NCBI GenBank assembly: GCA_045546315.1
Contig: JAZQCN010000102.1
Coordinates: 1 to 42,197, forward strand
Source of the DNA: RGIG2041 sp045546315
GTDB lineage: Bacteria; Bacillota; Clostridia; UBA1381; UMGS1253
Direction of reading: 5' to 3'
DNA length: 42,197 nucleotides
Shown here in pieces: positions 25,037 to 32,051 of this stretch. A model generated the notes under the pieces. It worked only from the letters and a program-made list of their open reading frames with translations, had not been told where the DNA came from and did no database searches. Positions within the stretch are counted from its first letter, which is position 1; each line of letters begins with the position of its first letter. The position numbers were made by a program, and so were the translations under genes.

Positions 25037-26206
25037 TTACAGATCCAGCTTGATTTCGATTTCGTGACCGAGCTCTGCGGACTCTGCAATACCGGAAAGG
25101 ATTGCCTGATTGTAGATGATTTCGTCGATGGAAACCGGGGACGGTGTACCTTCTTTGATTGCATCTGCAAAGGAACGAATCTTTCTGTCGAAGTCGGACT
25201 CGCCTTCGATCTTCTTTTCTTCCGGAATAACGGTTTCAACCTGCTTGCCTGCGATGCTCTGATAGAGTACGAGCGGGCCGCCAACGCCACCGTTCCAGCA
25301 TTCGTCCTTCTTTGCCGGAATTCTCAGCGCTGCATCTGTACCGAGAATAATGGTGTCGCCCATAGTATCCGCGTGCATAGCCCAGGAAATTCTGAAGTCT
25401 AAGATAATGTCGTTTTCCATACGAACGAAGCCTGCAGCAAAATCGTCTACGCCGAACAGATCAGCATAGTTTGCCGGCTTGCCGTCCCAAATGTAGTAGT
25501 TCGGGTTCTTGCCGAGGTAAGCAGACTTGTAGCCTGTAACGGTGAGCGGCTTCGGATAGCCGATTGCATTGAGTACTGCATCGAGTGCATAGCAACCGAT
25601 ATCACCGAGCGCGCCGAGACCAGCGGTCTCCTTCTCAATAAAGGTTGTACCGAACGGTGTCGGAATACCGTGACGGCGACCGCCACCGGTCTGGATGTAG
25701 TAAATCTTACCGAGCACGCCTGTGCTGATTACCTTCTTAATCTGCTGCATGGTCGGGTTAAATCTCGGCTGGAAACCGATAGAAAGCACCTTGCCGCTTG
25801 CCTTTTCAGCCTTGTAAAGTGCTTTTGCTTCTTCCATGGTTACGCACATCGGCTTCTCGAGAAGAACATTTACGCCATGCTCGAGTGCATAGATGGAGCA
25901 CTCTGCGTGTGTTGCGTTGTATGTACATACGCTTACGCCGTCGAGCTCTTCCGCATCAATCATTGCCTTGTGGTCCGGATAGCATCTTACGCCTTCCACG
26001 CCGTGCTTTTTAAAGAAAGCCTCAGCCTTGCCCGGGATTAAGTCAGCACCAGCTACGATTTCGATGTCCGGCTGCTTTAAATAGCTTGCCATGTGCGCAT
26101 CAGCAATCCAACCTGTACCGATAATACCGATCTTTAACTTCTTGGAGGTGTCAATTGCTTTTTTTGCTTCCTGGTTTTCCTGGAATGCATCCAAAATGTT
26201 TGCCAT
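25037..26206 (-). CDS. Gfo/Idh/MocA family oxidoreductase 1
   Basis: A 389-residue NAD(P)-dependent sugar or cyclitol dehydrogenase. The Rossmann loop IGIIGTGWIADAH starts near residue 25 after an unusually long, charged N-terminal extension. The catalytic-lysine motif LLEKPMCVT and the GALGDIGCYALDAVL helix with its conserved Asp/His-type region follow. The substrate is not predictable. GGGG lies 8 bp before the ATG. It is a single-gene unit with its own promoter and two upstream direct repeats; the promoter layout matches that of the second family member at 34486-35532. The two proteins are not close copies. Confidence 0.86.
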   Translation of the reverse strand: MANILDAFQENQEAKKAIDTSKKLKIGIIGTGWIADAHMASYLKQPDIEIVAGADLIPGKAEAFFKKHGVEGVRCYPDHKAMIDAEELDGVSVCTYNATHAECSIYALEHGVNVLLEKPMCVTMEEAKALYKAEKASGKVLSIGFQPRFNPTMQQIKKVISTGVLGKIYYIQTGGGRRHGIPTPFGTTFIEKETAGLGALGDIGCYALDAVLNAIGYPKPLTVTGYKSAYLGKNPNYYIWDGKPANYADLFGVDDFAAGFVRMENDIILDFRISWAMHADTMGDTIILGTDAALRIPAKKDECWNGGVGGPLVLYQSIAGKQVETVIPEEKKIEGESDFDRKIRSFADAIKEGTPSPVSIDEIIYNQAILSGIAESAELGHEIEIKLDL

Positions 26207-26256
26207 GTGTAATTACCCCTTTTCTTATATAATTAATAAAACCAATTTACATTTTC

Positions 26257-26285
26257 TTTATATCATACAACTTAAACAAAGTCAA
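26257..26285 (-). promoter_or_regulatory. Promoter of Gfo/Idh/MocA gene 1
   Basis: On the minus strand TTGACT (26280-26285), 17 bp, TATAAA (26257-26262). The bases around the -35 (CGCTTGACTTTG) recur at the promoter of Gfo/Idh/MocA gene 2. Confidence 0.78.
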
Positions 26286-26299
26286 GCGAGAACATATTT

Positions 26300-26337
26300 T
26301 GGACAAAAAAGTGATAAAACTTGAACAAAAAGTGATA
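26300..26337 (-). promoter_or_regulatory. Paired direct repeats upstream of Gfo/Idh/MocA gene 1
   Basis: On the plus strand TGGACAAAAAAGTGATA (26300-26316) and TGAACAAAAAGTGATA (26322-26337) are repeated about two helical turns apart. The nearer copy begins 14 bp beyond the -35. They are likely regulator sites. Part of the second overlaps the last codons of the neighbouring dehydrogenase gene region boundary. Confidence 0.5.
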
Positions 26338-27285
26338 TTATACAATTCTGCTGCGTGCTTCGCCGTTTGAAAATGCGGTGATGTTTTTGTGAATTTCCGC
26401 AAGGCAGCGCTGTCTTGCCTCGAGTGCCCCCCACGCCATATGCGGTGTGAGGGCGACATTGTCTAAATCCTTGATTGCATAAAACGGATGGTCCTTTCCA
26501 AAGGGCTCGGTAGAGTACACATCGCACCCGAATGCGCCGAGTCTGCCTTCTTGCAGCGCTTTGGCTACGGCGGCTTCGTCTAAAACCGCGCCGCGCGCCG
26601 CGTTAACCAAAATTGCCTCCGGCTTCATTTTTGCAAGCTCTGCTTCGCCGATAAGTGCGCGCGTTGCATCGGTCAGCGGCGTGTGTACGGTGATGATGTC
26701 GGATTCTGTAAGCAAAGTGTCTAAAGCTACACAATTGTAGCCTGCCTCCGGGGTGCGTTTGTTTGCAAGCACTTTGCAGCCGAGCGCTTCCGCTACGCGC
26801 GCCACCTGCTTGCCGATGTTGCCGAGCCCGACAATGCCCCAAGTTTTGCCGCACAGCTCGTGGTATACCGGCGAAAGACGGTTGGCAACACCGCTTTCGG
26901 TGTAGCTGCCGTCGGTCACGAAGCGGTTGTATGCCTTTAAATGAATGCTCAGTGCCAGAACGAGCGAGAGCGTTACCTGCGCAACGCTGTGCGTAGAATA
27001 GCCGGCAACATTACACACAGCAATGCCGCGCGCCTTGCAGGCGGCGATGTCGATGTTATCGTAGCCGGTTGCCGCAACGCAAATCAGCTTAAGTGTCTCT
27101 GCGCTTGCAAGCACCGCCTCCGTAATTTTCACCTTATTTAATATAAGAACCTCTGCATCACGAATGCGGTCGCAGACCTCGGCGGGTGTAGTCGTGTCAA
27201 AAATTTCAACCTTGCCGAAGCTTTCAAACTGTTTTAAATCTACGCCTTCGCCCAGGGTGGAGGCATCTAAAATTTTAATGTTCAT
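26338..27285 (-). CDS. D-2-hydroxyacid dehydrogenase
   Basis: A 315-residue dehydrogenase of the hydroxypyruvate/glycerate/lactate type. The catalytic trio is present: Arg in VNAARGAVLDE, Glu in DVYSTEPF, His in LTPHMAWGA. The nucleotide loop is GIVGLGNIGKQVA. The residue after the second strand is not acidic (VLANKRTPEAG), hinting at NADPH preference, which is inference. The start is the ATG at 27285 with GAGG 8-9 bp upstream. It lies 10 bp after the SanA-like gene, in one operon. There is no terminator; the next promoter on the strand begins almost at once. Confidence 0.88.
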   Translation of the reverse strand: MNIKILDASTLGEGVDLKQFESFGKVEIFDTTTPAEVCDRIRDAEVLILNKVKITEAVLASAETLKLICVAATGYDNIDIAACKARGIAVCNVAGYSTHSVAQVTLSLVLALSIHLKAYNRFVTDGSYTESGVANRLSPVYHELCGKTWGIVGLGNIGKQVARVAEALGCKVLANKRTPEAGYNCVALDTLLTESDIITVHTPLTDATRALIGEAELAKMKPEAILVNAARGAVLDEAAVAKALQEGRLGAFGCDVYSTEPFGKDHPFYAIKDLDNVALTPHMAWGALEARQRCLAEIHKNITAFSNGEARSRIV

Positions 27286-27295
27286 TTCATTTTCC

Positions 27296-27976
27296 TCACT
27301 TATCATTTGTTAAATTGCCGTCCCCGCTGACGGGAATCGTTTCACCTAAGAAGGTTGGCGCCGGTTTGAAAAGCGCCGTAAAAACATCCTTGACGCGCGC
27401 TAAGATTTCGCGGATTTCGCGCATGGTTTCTCCGCCGTAGACCTGCGGCGGCGTTTCTGTGCCGTAAGCGTCTAACCCCAAAGCGCGCGCAACATAGACT
27501 GCGCGGTACAAGTGGTAGCGCTGCGTTACAATCAAGACGCGCTTTGCCTGAAAAATGTCGCGCGCACGGTACATACTTTCGTAGGTTGAAAAGCCGGCGT
27601 GGTCCATAAAAATATCCTCGGAAGGCACACCTGCATTTATGGCAAAGTCCTTCATAGAGTTCACCTCATCGTAGCTTTTGCGCCCGTGGTCACCGCTCAT
27701 TAAAAGCTTGCTTGAAGCGCCGGCTTTGTAGAGTGCGATTCCGGTATTTAACCGGTCACGCAGCATCCAAGTAGGTGCACCGCTTTCGTACACGCCTGCA
27801 CCAAGCACTAATATACAGTCATAGTCTGCAGGGATTGCAGCTTCCGCTTGCGTTAAAAAATATTTTTTTGCTGTATGTATTACAACGGCATTTAAGCCGA
27901 AAACGGCAATGCCGCATACGAGGATGAGGCAAAGTGCCGCGCAGCCGATGCGCAGAAGGCTTTTTTTCAATTTCAT
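27296..27976 (-). CDS. SanA/YdcF-like DUF218 membrane-anchored protein
   Basis: A 226-residue protein with one N-terminal membrane helix (about 7-30) and a DUF218/ElyC-SanA domain: YDCILVLGAGVYESG, LMSGDHG, the acidic MKDFAINAGVPSEDI segment and VTQRYHLYRAVYVARALG. Relatives affect cell-envelope integrity or vancomycin sensitivity; the chemistry is unknown. The ATG at 27976 has AAAGGAG 8 bp upstream; the frame open to 28087 crosses the promoter and is rejected. It is divergent from nrdG. Confidence 0.85.
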   Translation of the reverse strand: MKLKKSLLRIGCAALCLILVCGIAVFGLNAVVIHTAKKYFLTQAEAAIPADYDCILVLGAGVYESGAPTWMLRDRLNTGIALYKAGASSKLLMSGDHGRKSYDEVNSMKDFAINAGVPSEDIFMDHAGFSTYESMYRARDIFQAKRVLIVTQRYHLYRAVYVARALGLDAYGTETPPQVYGGETMREIREILARVKDVFTALFKPAPTFLGETIPVSGDGNLTNDK

Positions 27977-27997
27977 GCAAATCGCTCCTTTTCTATT

Positions 27998-28026
27998 AGT
28001 ATAGAGGATTTTTTCTTTAAAGTCAA
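27998..28026 (-). promoter_or_regulatory. Promoter of the sanA-like operon
   Basis: On the minus strand TTGACT (28021-28026), 17 bp, TATACT (27998-28003). Its -35 is only 4 bp from the -35 of the opposing nrdG promoter. Confidence 0.8.
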
Positions 28027-28030
28027 TTGC

Positions 28031-28059
28031 TTGACAGCGCAGTTTCGGTGGGGTACAAT
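28031..28059 (+). promoter_or_regulatory. Promoter of nrdG
   Basis: TTGACA (28031-28036), 17 bp, TACAAT (28054-28059), 22 bp before the start codon. Confidence 0.85.
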
Positions 28060-28081
28060 GAAAAAGTGAGGAGTGAAGCAT

Positions 28082-28771
28082 ATGCAAATTTGCAGTTTAA
28101 TTAAATTATCTTTAAATGACTACCCGGGCAAGATGGCGTGCACGCTGTTTACGGGCGGATGTAACCTGCGCTGCCCGTTTTGCCATAATGGACCGCTTGT
28201 GCTTTCCAAGCCTGAGCCGGAGGTGACGGAGGAAGAATTCTTTGCGTTTTTAAAAAAGCGCAGCGGCATCCTGGACGGGGTGTGCATCAGTGGCGGTGAG
28301 CCGCTTTTGCAGCCGGACATCGAGGACTTTATCCGCAAGATTAAGGATTTGGGGTATGCCGTAAAGCTCGATACGAACGGAACGCTGCCCGACAAGCTGA
28401 TTGCGCTTTGCGAAAAGGGCCTGGTCGACTATGTGGCGATGGATATAAAAAACTCGAAGGAGAAATACGGCTTGACCGTCGGCATTGAGAATTTTGACAC
28501 GGCGAATGTTGAGAAGAGTGTCGCCTATTTGCTTTCGGGAAAAGTGGATTATGAGTTCCGTACCACCGTAGTGGCTGAATTTCATACACCACAAGATATT
28601 GTGGATATAGGGAAATGGATTTCGGGCGCAAAACGCTGTTTTTTAGCAATGTTCAGAGACGGCGAAACCGTGATACAGAGCGGCTTGCATGCGCCTGCAG
28701 AGGCGGATTTACAGGCGTTTTCCGAGGCAATTGCGCCGTTTGTCGGAGAGGTGCAATTGCGAGGAATATAA
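28082..28771 (+). CDS. nrdG: Anaerobic ribonucleotide reductase activating protein
   Basis: A 229-residue radical SAM activase that puts the glycyl radical on NrdD. Cys27, Cys31 and Cys34 form the CX3CX2C cluster site (CNLRCPFC), followed by ISGGEPLLQ and the LDTNGTLP strand. GAGGAG lies 8 bp before the ATG at 28082; a GTG at 28073 is rejected. It lies before nrdD, separated by a promoter region with NrdR-type boxes, so nrdG and nrdD can be transcribed separately. Its order (G before D) is the reverse of E. coli. Confidence 0.9.
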   Translation: MQICSLIKLSLNDYPGKMACTLFTGGCNLRCPFCHNGPLVLSKPEPEVTEEEFFAFLKKRSGILDGVCISGGEPLLQPDIEDFIRKIKDLGYAVKLDTNGTLPDKLIALCEKGLVDYVAMDIKNSKEKYGLTVGIENFDTANVEKSVAYLLSGKVDYEFRTTVVAEFHTPQDIVDIGKWISGAKRCFLAMFRDGETVIQSGLHAPAEADLQAFSEAIAPFVGEVQLRGI

Positions 28772-28816
28772 CAAAATATTGTGGTTTTAAAAATTTTTTT
28801 ACACAATATATTGACA
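28771..28816 (+). promoter_or_regulatory. Paired NrdR boxes before nrdD
   Basis: Two 16-bp near-palindromes resemble the NrdR box: ACAAAATATTGTGGTT (28771-28786) and ACACAATATATTGACA (28801-28816), 30 bp apart, about three helical turns, as expected for cooperative NrdR binding. The second contains the nrdD -35. Repression when dATP is plentiful would follow. nrdR itself is not in the window. Confidence 0.72.
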
Positions 28817-28839
28817 ACAAGATATAGTAGTGCTATAAT
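28811..28839 (+). promoter_or_regulatory. Promoter of nrdD
   Basis: TTGACA (28811-28816), 17 bp, TATAAT (28834-28839): full consensus. Confidence 0.9.
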
Positions 28840-28840
28840 G

Positions 28841-28885
28841 GGTACAATCCCGCTTTTGCCGCTCGGCAGGTTGGGAGATGTATCC
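28841..28885 (+). promoter_or_regulatory. Structured 5' leader of nrdD
   Basis: The start of the transcript can fold into one long hairpin: GGTACA with TGTATCC, TCCC (28848-28851) with GGGA (28873-28876), and TGCCG with CGGCA around a 2-nt gap. About 70 nt then separate it from the nrdD start. I recognise no known riboswitch class. Confidence 0.35.
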
Positions 28886-28955
28886 ATTTTTTTGGTTAAC
28901 TAATCGCGAACGGAGCGAAAATCCGAAAATATTATGAAAGATGGGGGTATACAAG

Positions 28956-31316
28956 ATGTATCAAGTTATGAAACGTGACGGCGCGCTTGTAGATTTCGAT
29001 ATTGCGAAAATCAGTGCAGCCATTACAAAAGCATTTGATGCACAGGGGAAGCAGTATCATCCAAGCGTAATTGACCTGCTTGCTCTTAAGGTGACAGCAG
29101 AGTTTGAGCCGAAAATAAAAAATGATGTTATTCGAGTAGAGGACATTCAGGACAGCGTAGAGTCTGTGCTCATTCTGGGCGGTTATGCCGATGTTGCAAA
29201 GGCATACATTCTCTATCGCCGTCAGCGCGAGAAGGTGCGTGCGACAAAGGCAACCTTATTAAATTATAAGGACCTCGTAAACAGCTATGTTAAGGTTACG
29301 GACTGGCGTGTAAAGGAGAACTCCACGGTTACATATTCCGTTGGTGGTTTGATTCTTTCCAACTCCGGTGCAATTACTGCAAACTACTGGCTTTCCGAAA
29401 TCTATGATGACGATATTGCAAATGCACACCGTCGTGCAGATATCCACATCCACGACCTTTCCATGCTGACAGGCTACTGCGCAGGCTGGTCGTTAAAGCA
29501 GCTCATTCAGGAAGGTCTCGGCGGCGTCAATGGTAAGATTACCTCGAAGCCGGCAAGCCATTTGTCGACACTTTGTAACCAGATGGTGAACTTCCTCGGT
29601 ATCATGCAGAACGAGTGGGCAGGCGCGCAGGCGTTCTCCTCGTTTGATACCTACCTTGCACCGTTTGTAAAGGTGGACAACCTTTCCTACTACGAGGTAA
29701 AGAAGTGCATCGAATCCTTCGTGTTCGGCGTAAACATTCCGAGCCGCTGGGGTACACAGGCGCCGTTCTCGAACATTACACTCGACTGGACAGTTCCGGC
29801 TGACCTTGCAGAGCAGAACTGTATCGTAGGCGGCAAGGAAGTGGACTTCAAGTACAAGGATTGTAAGGCAGAGATGGACATGATTAACAAAGCGTTCATC
29901 GAAATTATGATCGAGGGTGATGCAAACGGTCGCGGCTTCCAGTATCCGATTCCGACCTATTCCATCACACGCGACTTCGACTGGTCCGAAACCGAAAATA
30001 ACAAGCTTTTGTTTGAGATGACATCCAAGTACGGCACACCGTACTTCTCCAACTACATCAACAGCGATATGGAGCCGAGCGATGTGCGCAGTATGTGCTG
30101 CCGTCTGCGTCTGGATTTGCGCGAGCTGCGTAAAAAGTCCGGCGGCTTCTTCGGCAGCGGTGAAAGCACCGGTTCTGTCGGCGTTGTAACTATCAATATG
30201 CCGCGTATTGCATACCTGTCCGAGAACGAGCAGGAATTCTATGCACGCCTTGATAATTTAATGGATATTGCCGCACGCTCCTTAAAGGTTAAGCGTACGG
30301 TTATCACGAAGCTTTTAAATGAAGGTCTTTATCCGTATACAAAGCGTTACCTTGGCACCTTCGAAAACCATTTCTCGACCATCGGTCTGGTTGGTATGAA
30401 CGAAGCGGGCTTAAATGCAAAGTGGATTAAAGCAGATATGACCAATGAAAAGACACAGAAGTTCTCGCAGGAAGTATTGAATCATATGCGTGAGCGCCTC
30501 TCCGACTATCAGGAGAAATACGGTGACCTCTACAACCTTGAGGCTACACCGGCCGAGTCTACCTCTTACCGTCTTGCAAAGCACGATGTAGAGCAGTTCG
30601 GTGATATCATTACTGCCAACGAAAACGGCACACCGTATTATACCAACTCCTCGCATCTGCCGGTTGGTTATACGGATGATATTTTTGAAGCACTTTCCAT
30701 TCAGGATGATTTGCAGACGCTTTATACCTCAGGTACGGTATTCCACGCGTTCCTCGGTGAAAAGCTTCCGGATTGGAAGGCCGCTGCAACGCTGGTACGC
30801 AAGATTGCGGAAAACCACCGTTTGCCGTACTACACACTTTCGCCGACCTACTCCGTATGTAAGAATCACGGCTATTTGAGCGGCGAGGTTTATACCTGTC
30901 CGCAGTGCGGCGAAAAGACAGAGGTTTACAGCCGTATCACAGGCTACTACCGCCCGGTACAGAACTGGAACGACGGTAAGAGTCAGGAATTTAAGGACAG
31001 AAAGGTCTACGATCTTGAAAAGTCCGAGCTGCGCGCACCGGCAACACCGATTCGCGTAGAGGATGCACCTGTGGCAGCACCGGCGGTTGAAAAGACACTG
31101 CTCTTCACAACCAAGACCTGCCCGAACTGCAAGATTGCGGCAACGATGCTTGCCGGCGCAGGCATCAGCTACGAAAAGGTTGACGCTGAAGAGGTTGCAG
31201 AGCTGACAAAGTCGCTCGGCATTACCCAGGCACCGACGCTTGTTGTTCGTGAAGGCGACGGCCAGACAATTTACAGCGGCATCGGCGATATTACAGAGTA
31301 CATCAACAAAAACTAA
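28956..31316 (+). CDS. nrdD: Class III ribonucleoside-triphosphate reductase with C-terminal redoxin domain
   Basis: A 786-residue oxygen-sensitive reductase making dNTPs under anaerobiosis. An N-terminal ATP-cone (about 1-90, VMKRDGALVDFDIAKI) is followed by the ten-stranded barrel core with conserved CCRLRLDLREL, the zinc ribbon (YTCPQCGEKTEVYSR) and the glycyl-radical site RITGYYRPVQNW. A normal NrdD ends soon after this. Here an Ala/Pro linker leads to about 75 extra residues forming a glutaredoxin/NrdH-like domain with the active site TKTCPNCK and the cis-proline stretch ITQAPTLVV. The start ATG 28956 has GGGGG about 8 bp upstream; an in-frame ATG at 28941 is the alternative. Confidence 0.92.
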   Translation: MYQVMKRDGALVDFDIAKISAAITKAFDAQGKQYHPSVIDLLALKVTAEFEPKIKNDVIRVEDIQDSVESVLILGGYADVAKAYILYRRQREKVRATKATLLNYKDLVNSYVKVTDWRVKENSTVTYSVGGLILSNSGAITANYWLSEIYDDDIANAHRRADIHIHDLSMLTGYCAGWSLKQLIQEGLGGVNGKITSKPASHLSTLCNQMVNFLGIMQNEWAGAQAFSSFDTYLAPFVKVDNLSYYEVKKCIESFVFGVNIPSRWGTQAPFSNITLDWTVPADLAEQNCIVGGKEVDFKYKDCKAEMDMINKAFIEIMIEGDANGRGFQYPIPTYSITRDFDWSETENNKLLFEMTSKYGTPYFSNYINSDMEPSDVRSMCCRLRLDLRELRKKSGGFFGSGESTGSVGVVTINMPRIAYLSENEQEFYARLDNLMDIAARSLKVKRTVITKLLNEGLYPYTKRYLGTFENHFSTIGLVGMNEAGLNAKWIKADMTNEKTQKFSQEVLNHMRERLSDYQEKYGDLYNLEATPAESTSYRLAKHDVEQFGDIITANENGTPYYTNSSHLPVGYTDDIFEALSIQDDLQTLYTSGTVFHAFLGEKLPDWKAAATLVRKIAENHRLPYYTLSPTYSVCKNHGYLSGEVYTCPQCGEKTEVYSRITGYYRPVQNWNDGKSQEFKDRKVYDLEKSELRAPATPIRVEDAPVAAPAVEKTLLFTTKTCPNCKIAATMLAGAGISYEKVDAEEVAELTKSLGITQAPTLVVREGDGQTIYSGIGDITEYINKN

Positions 31317-31321
31317 TCAAT

Positions 31322-31359
31322 AAAAAACTGCTCGAGTATGCCGAGTGTTCTTAAGGACA
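31322..31359 (+). repeat. Left copy of 38-bp inverted repeat
   Basis: AAAAAACTGCTCGAG, then GCCGAGTGTT and TAAGGACA. It matches the reverse complement of 33780-33817 at 34 of 38 positions. It also supplies the 5' arm and loop of the nrdD terminator. Confidence 0.75.
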
Positions 31360-31372
31360 CTCGGCAGTTTTA
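31339..31372 (+). terminator. Terminator of nrdD
   Basis: GCCGAGTGT (31340-31348) and ACACTCGGC (31357-31365) with an 8-nt loop, then AGTTTTATT. Confidence 0.8.
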
Positions 31373-31373
31373 T

Positions 31374-31533
31374 TCGCCATACGGCGAGTGATATTTGCAT
31401 CGCAAGTGATATTGCTTCGCAGTGATATTGCCTTCGGCAGTTTGCTGGCGAATAAAATACCGCTAAAACGACAGTTTTAATATCACTTTTGATTTATCAA
31501 AAATATCACTCTGTACGAAGCACAGAATATCAC
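31374..31533. repeat. Heptamer-linked hairpin array 1
   Basis: A regular array. On the left, GTGATAT occurs at 31388, 31406 and 31422. On the right, its reverse complement ATATCAC occurs at 31480, 31503 and 31527. Between and beside the heptamers are unrelated but perfect small hairpins: TCGCC/GGCGA, TTGC/GCAA, TGC/GCA and TGCC/GGCA on the left with 3-4-nt loops (ATAC, ATC, TTC); TAAAAC/GTTTTA with loop GACA, TTTTGAT/ATCAAAA, and TCTGT/ACAGA on the right. An outer pair TTATTCGCCA / TGGCGAATAA encloses the left half. The array ends at the -35 of the four-helix-bundle gene. Confidence 0.8.
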
Positions 31534-31562
31534 TTGAAAAACCAAAAATATAGTAGTATAAT
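31534..31562 (+). promoter_or_regulatory. Promoter of the four-helix-bundle gene
   Basis: TTGAAA (31534-31539), 17 bp, TATAAT (31557-31562). The -35 begins on the base after the last ATATCAC heptamer of the array. Confidence 0.82.
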
Positions 31563-31581
31563 TATTGCAGAGGTGATAATA

Positions 31582-31932
31582 GTGGCGGATAGCGTTTTAA
31601 GAGATAAAGCAAAGCAATTTGCAAAAGATATTGTTTTCTTATGTAGAAAAATTAAATCAAGTCATAAAGAAGCGGTATTAGTAAATCAACTACTTCGTTC
31701 AGCAACCTCAATAGGTGCAAATCTTCATGAAGCACAATATGCTCAAAGCAAGAATGATTTTATATCAAAGCTTGAAATAGCACAAAAGGAGTGCTATGAA
31801 ACGGAGTATTGGTTAGAATTGCTTTTTGAAACAAATTGTATCGAAGAAGAAAAATATAAGAAGATTCAAAATGACTGTGGCGCTATTCGCAGAATGTTGA
31901 TTTCATCACTAAAAACAGTTAAATCTAAATAA
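31582..31932 (+). CDS. Four-helix-bundle protein (23S rRNA intervening-sequence / S23 family)
   Basis: A 116-residue, almost wholly helical protein of the four-helix-bundle family first seen in 23S rRNA intervening sequences and related in fold to Avd of diversity-generating retroelements. Family marks are FAKDIVFLCRKI, QLLRSATSIGANLHEAQYAQS with KNDFISKLEIAQKECYET, and YWLELLFET. The start is GTG 31582 with AGAGGTGA 6-7 bp upstream; the frame open to 31489 runs through the hairpin array and promoter and is rejected. No rRNA is nearby, so this is a stand-alone copy. It is AT-rich and directly behind hairpin array 1, which may be its binding target. The function is unknown. Confidence 0.85.
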   Translation: MADSVLRDKAKQFAKDIVFLCRKIKSSHKEAVLVNQLLRSATSIGANLHEAQYAQSKNDFISKLEIAQKECYETEYWLELLFETNCIEEEKYKKIQNDCGAIRRMLISSLKTVKSK

Positions 31933-31935
31933 AAT

Positions 31936-31970
31936 AAGCCTTAAACGACAATTTTCGTTTAAGGCTTTTC
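31936..31970 (+). terminator. Terminator of the four-helix-bundle gene
   Basis: AAGCCTTAAACGA (31936-31948) and TCGTTTAAGGCTT (31955-31967) pair perfectly, then TTT. Confidence 0.85.
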
Positions 31971-32051
31971 TAATAAGGTCTTAGGATATCCTAAATGTTT
32001 GGAAGATGGTATACATCTTCCCTGCTCGTTACACTACCGGACAATATATAT

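Noticed and set aside
31388..31533. CRISPR array in the heptamer repeats
   Set aside because: The repeats are 7 bp, change orientation halfway, and the intervals are 9-17-bp perfect palindromes rather than unique spacers. No cas genes are present.
31489..31581. Longer N-terminus for the four-helix-bundle protein
   Set aside because: The added codons translate the hairpin array and the -35/-10 promoter; the GTG at 31582 has a proper ribosome site and gives the normal family length.
31374..31932. 23S rRNA intervening sequence in place
   Set aside because: The four-helix-bundle family is known from 23S rRNA insertions, but no rRNA sequence flanks this copy; it lies between protein genes.
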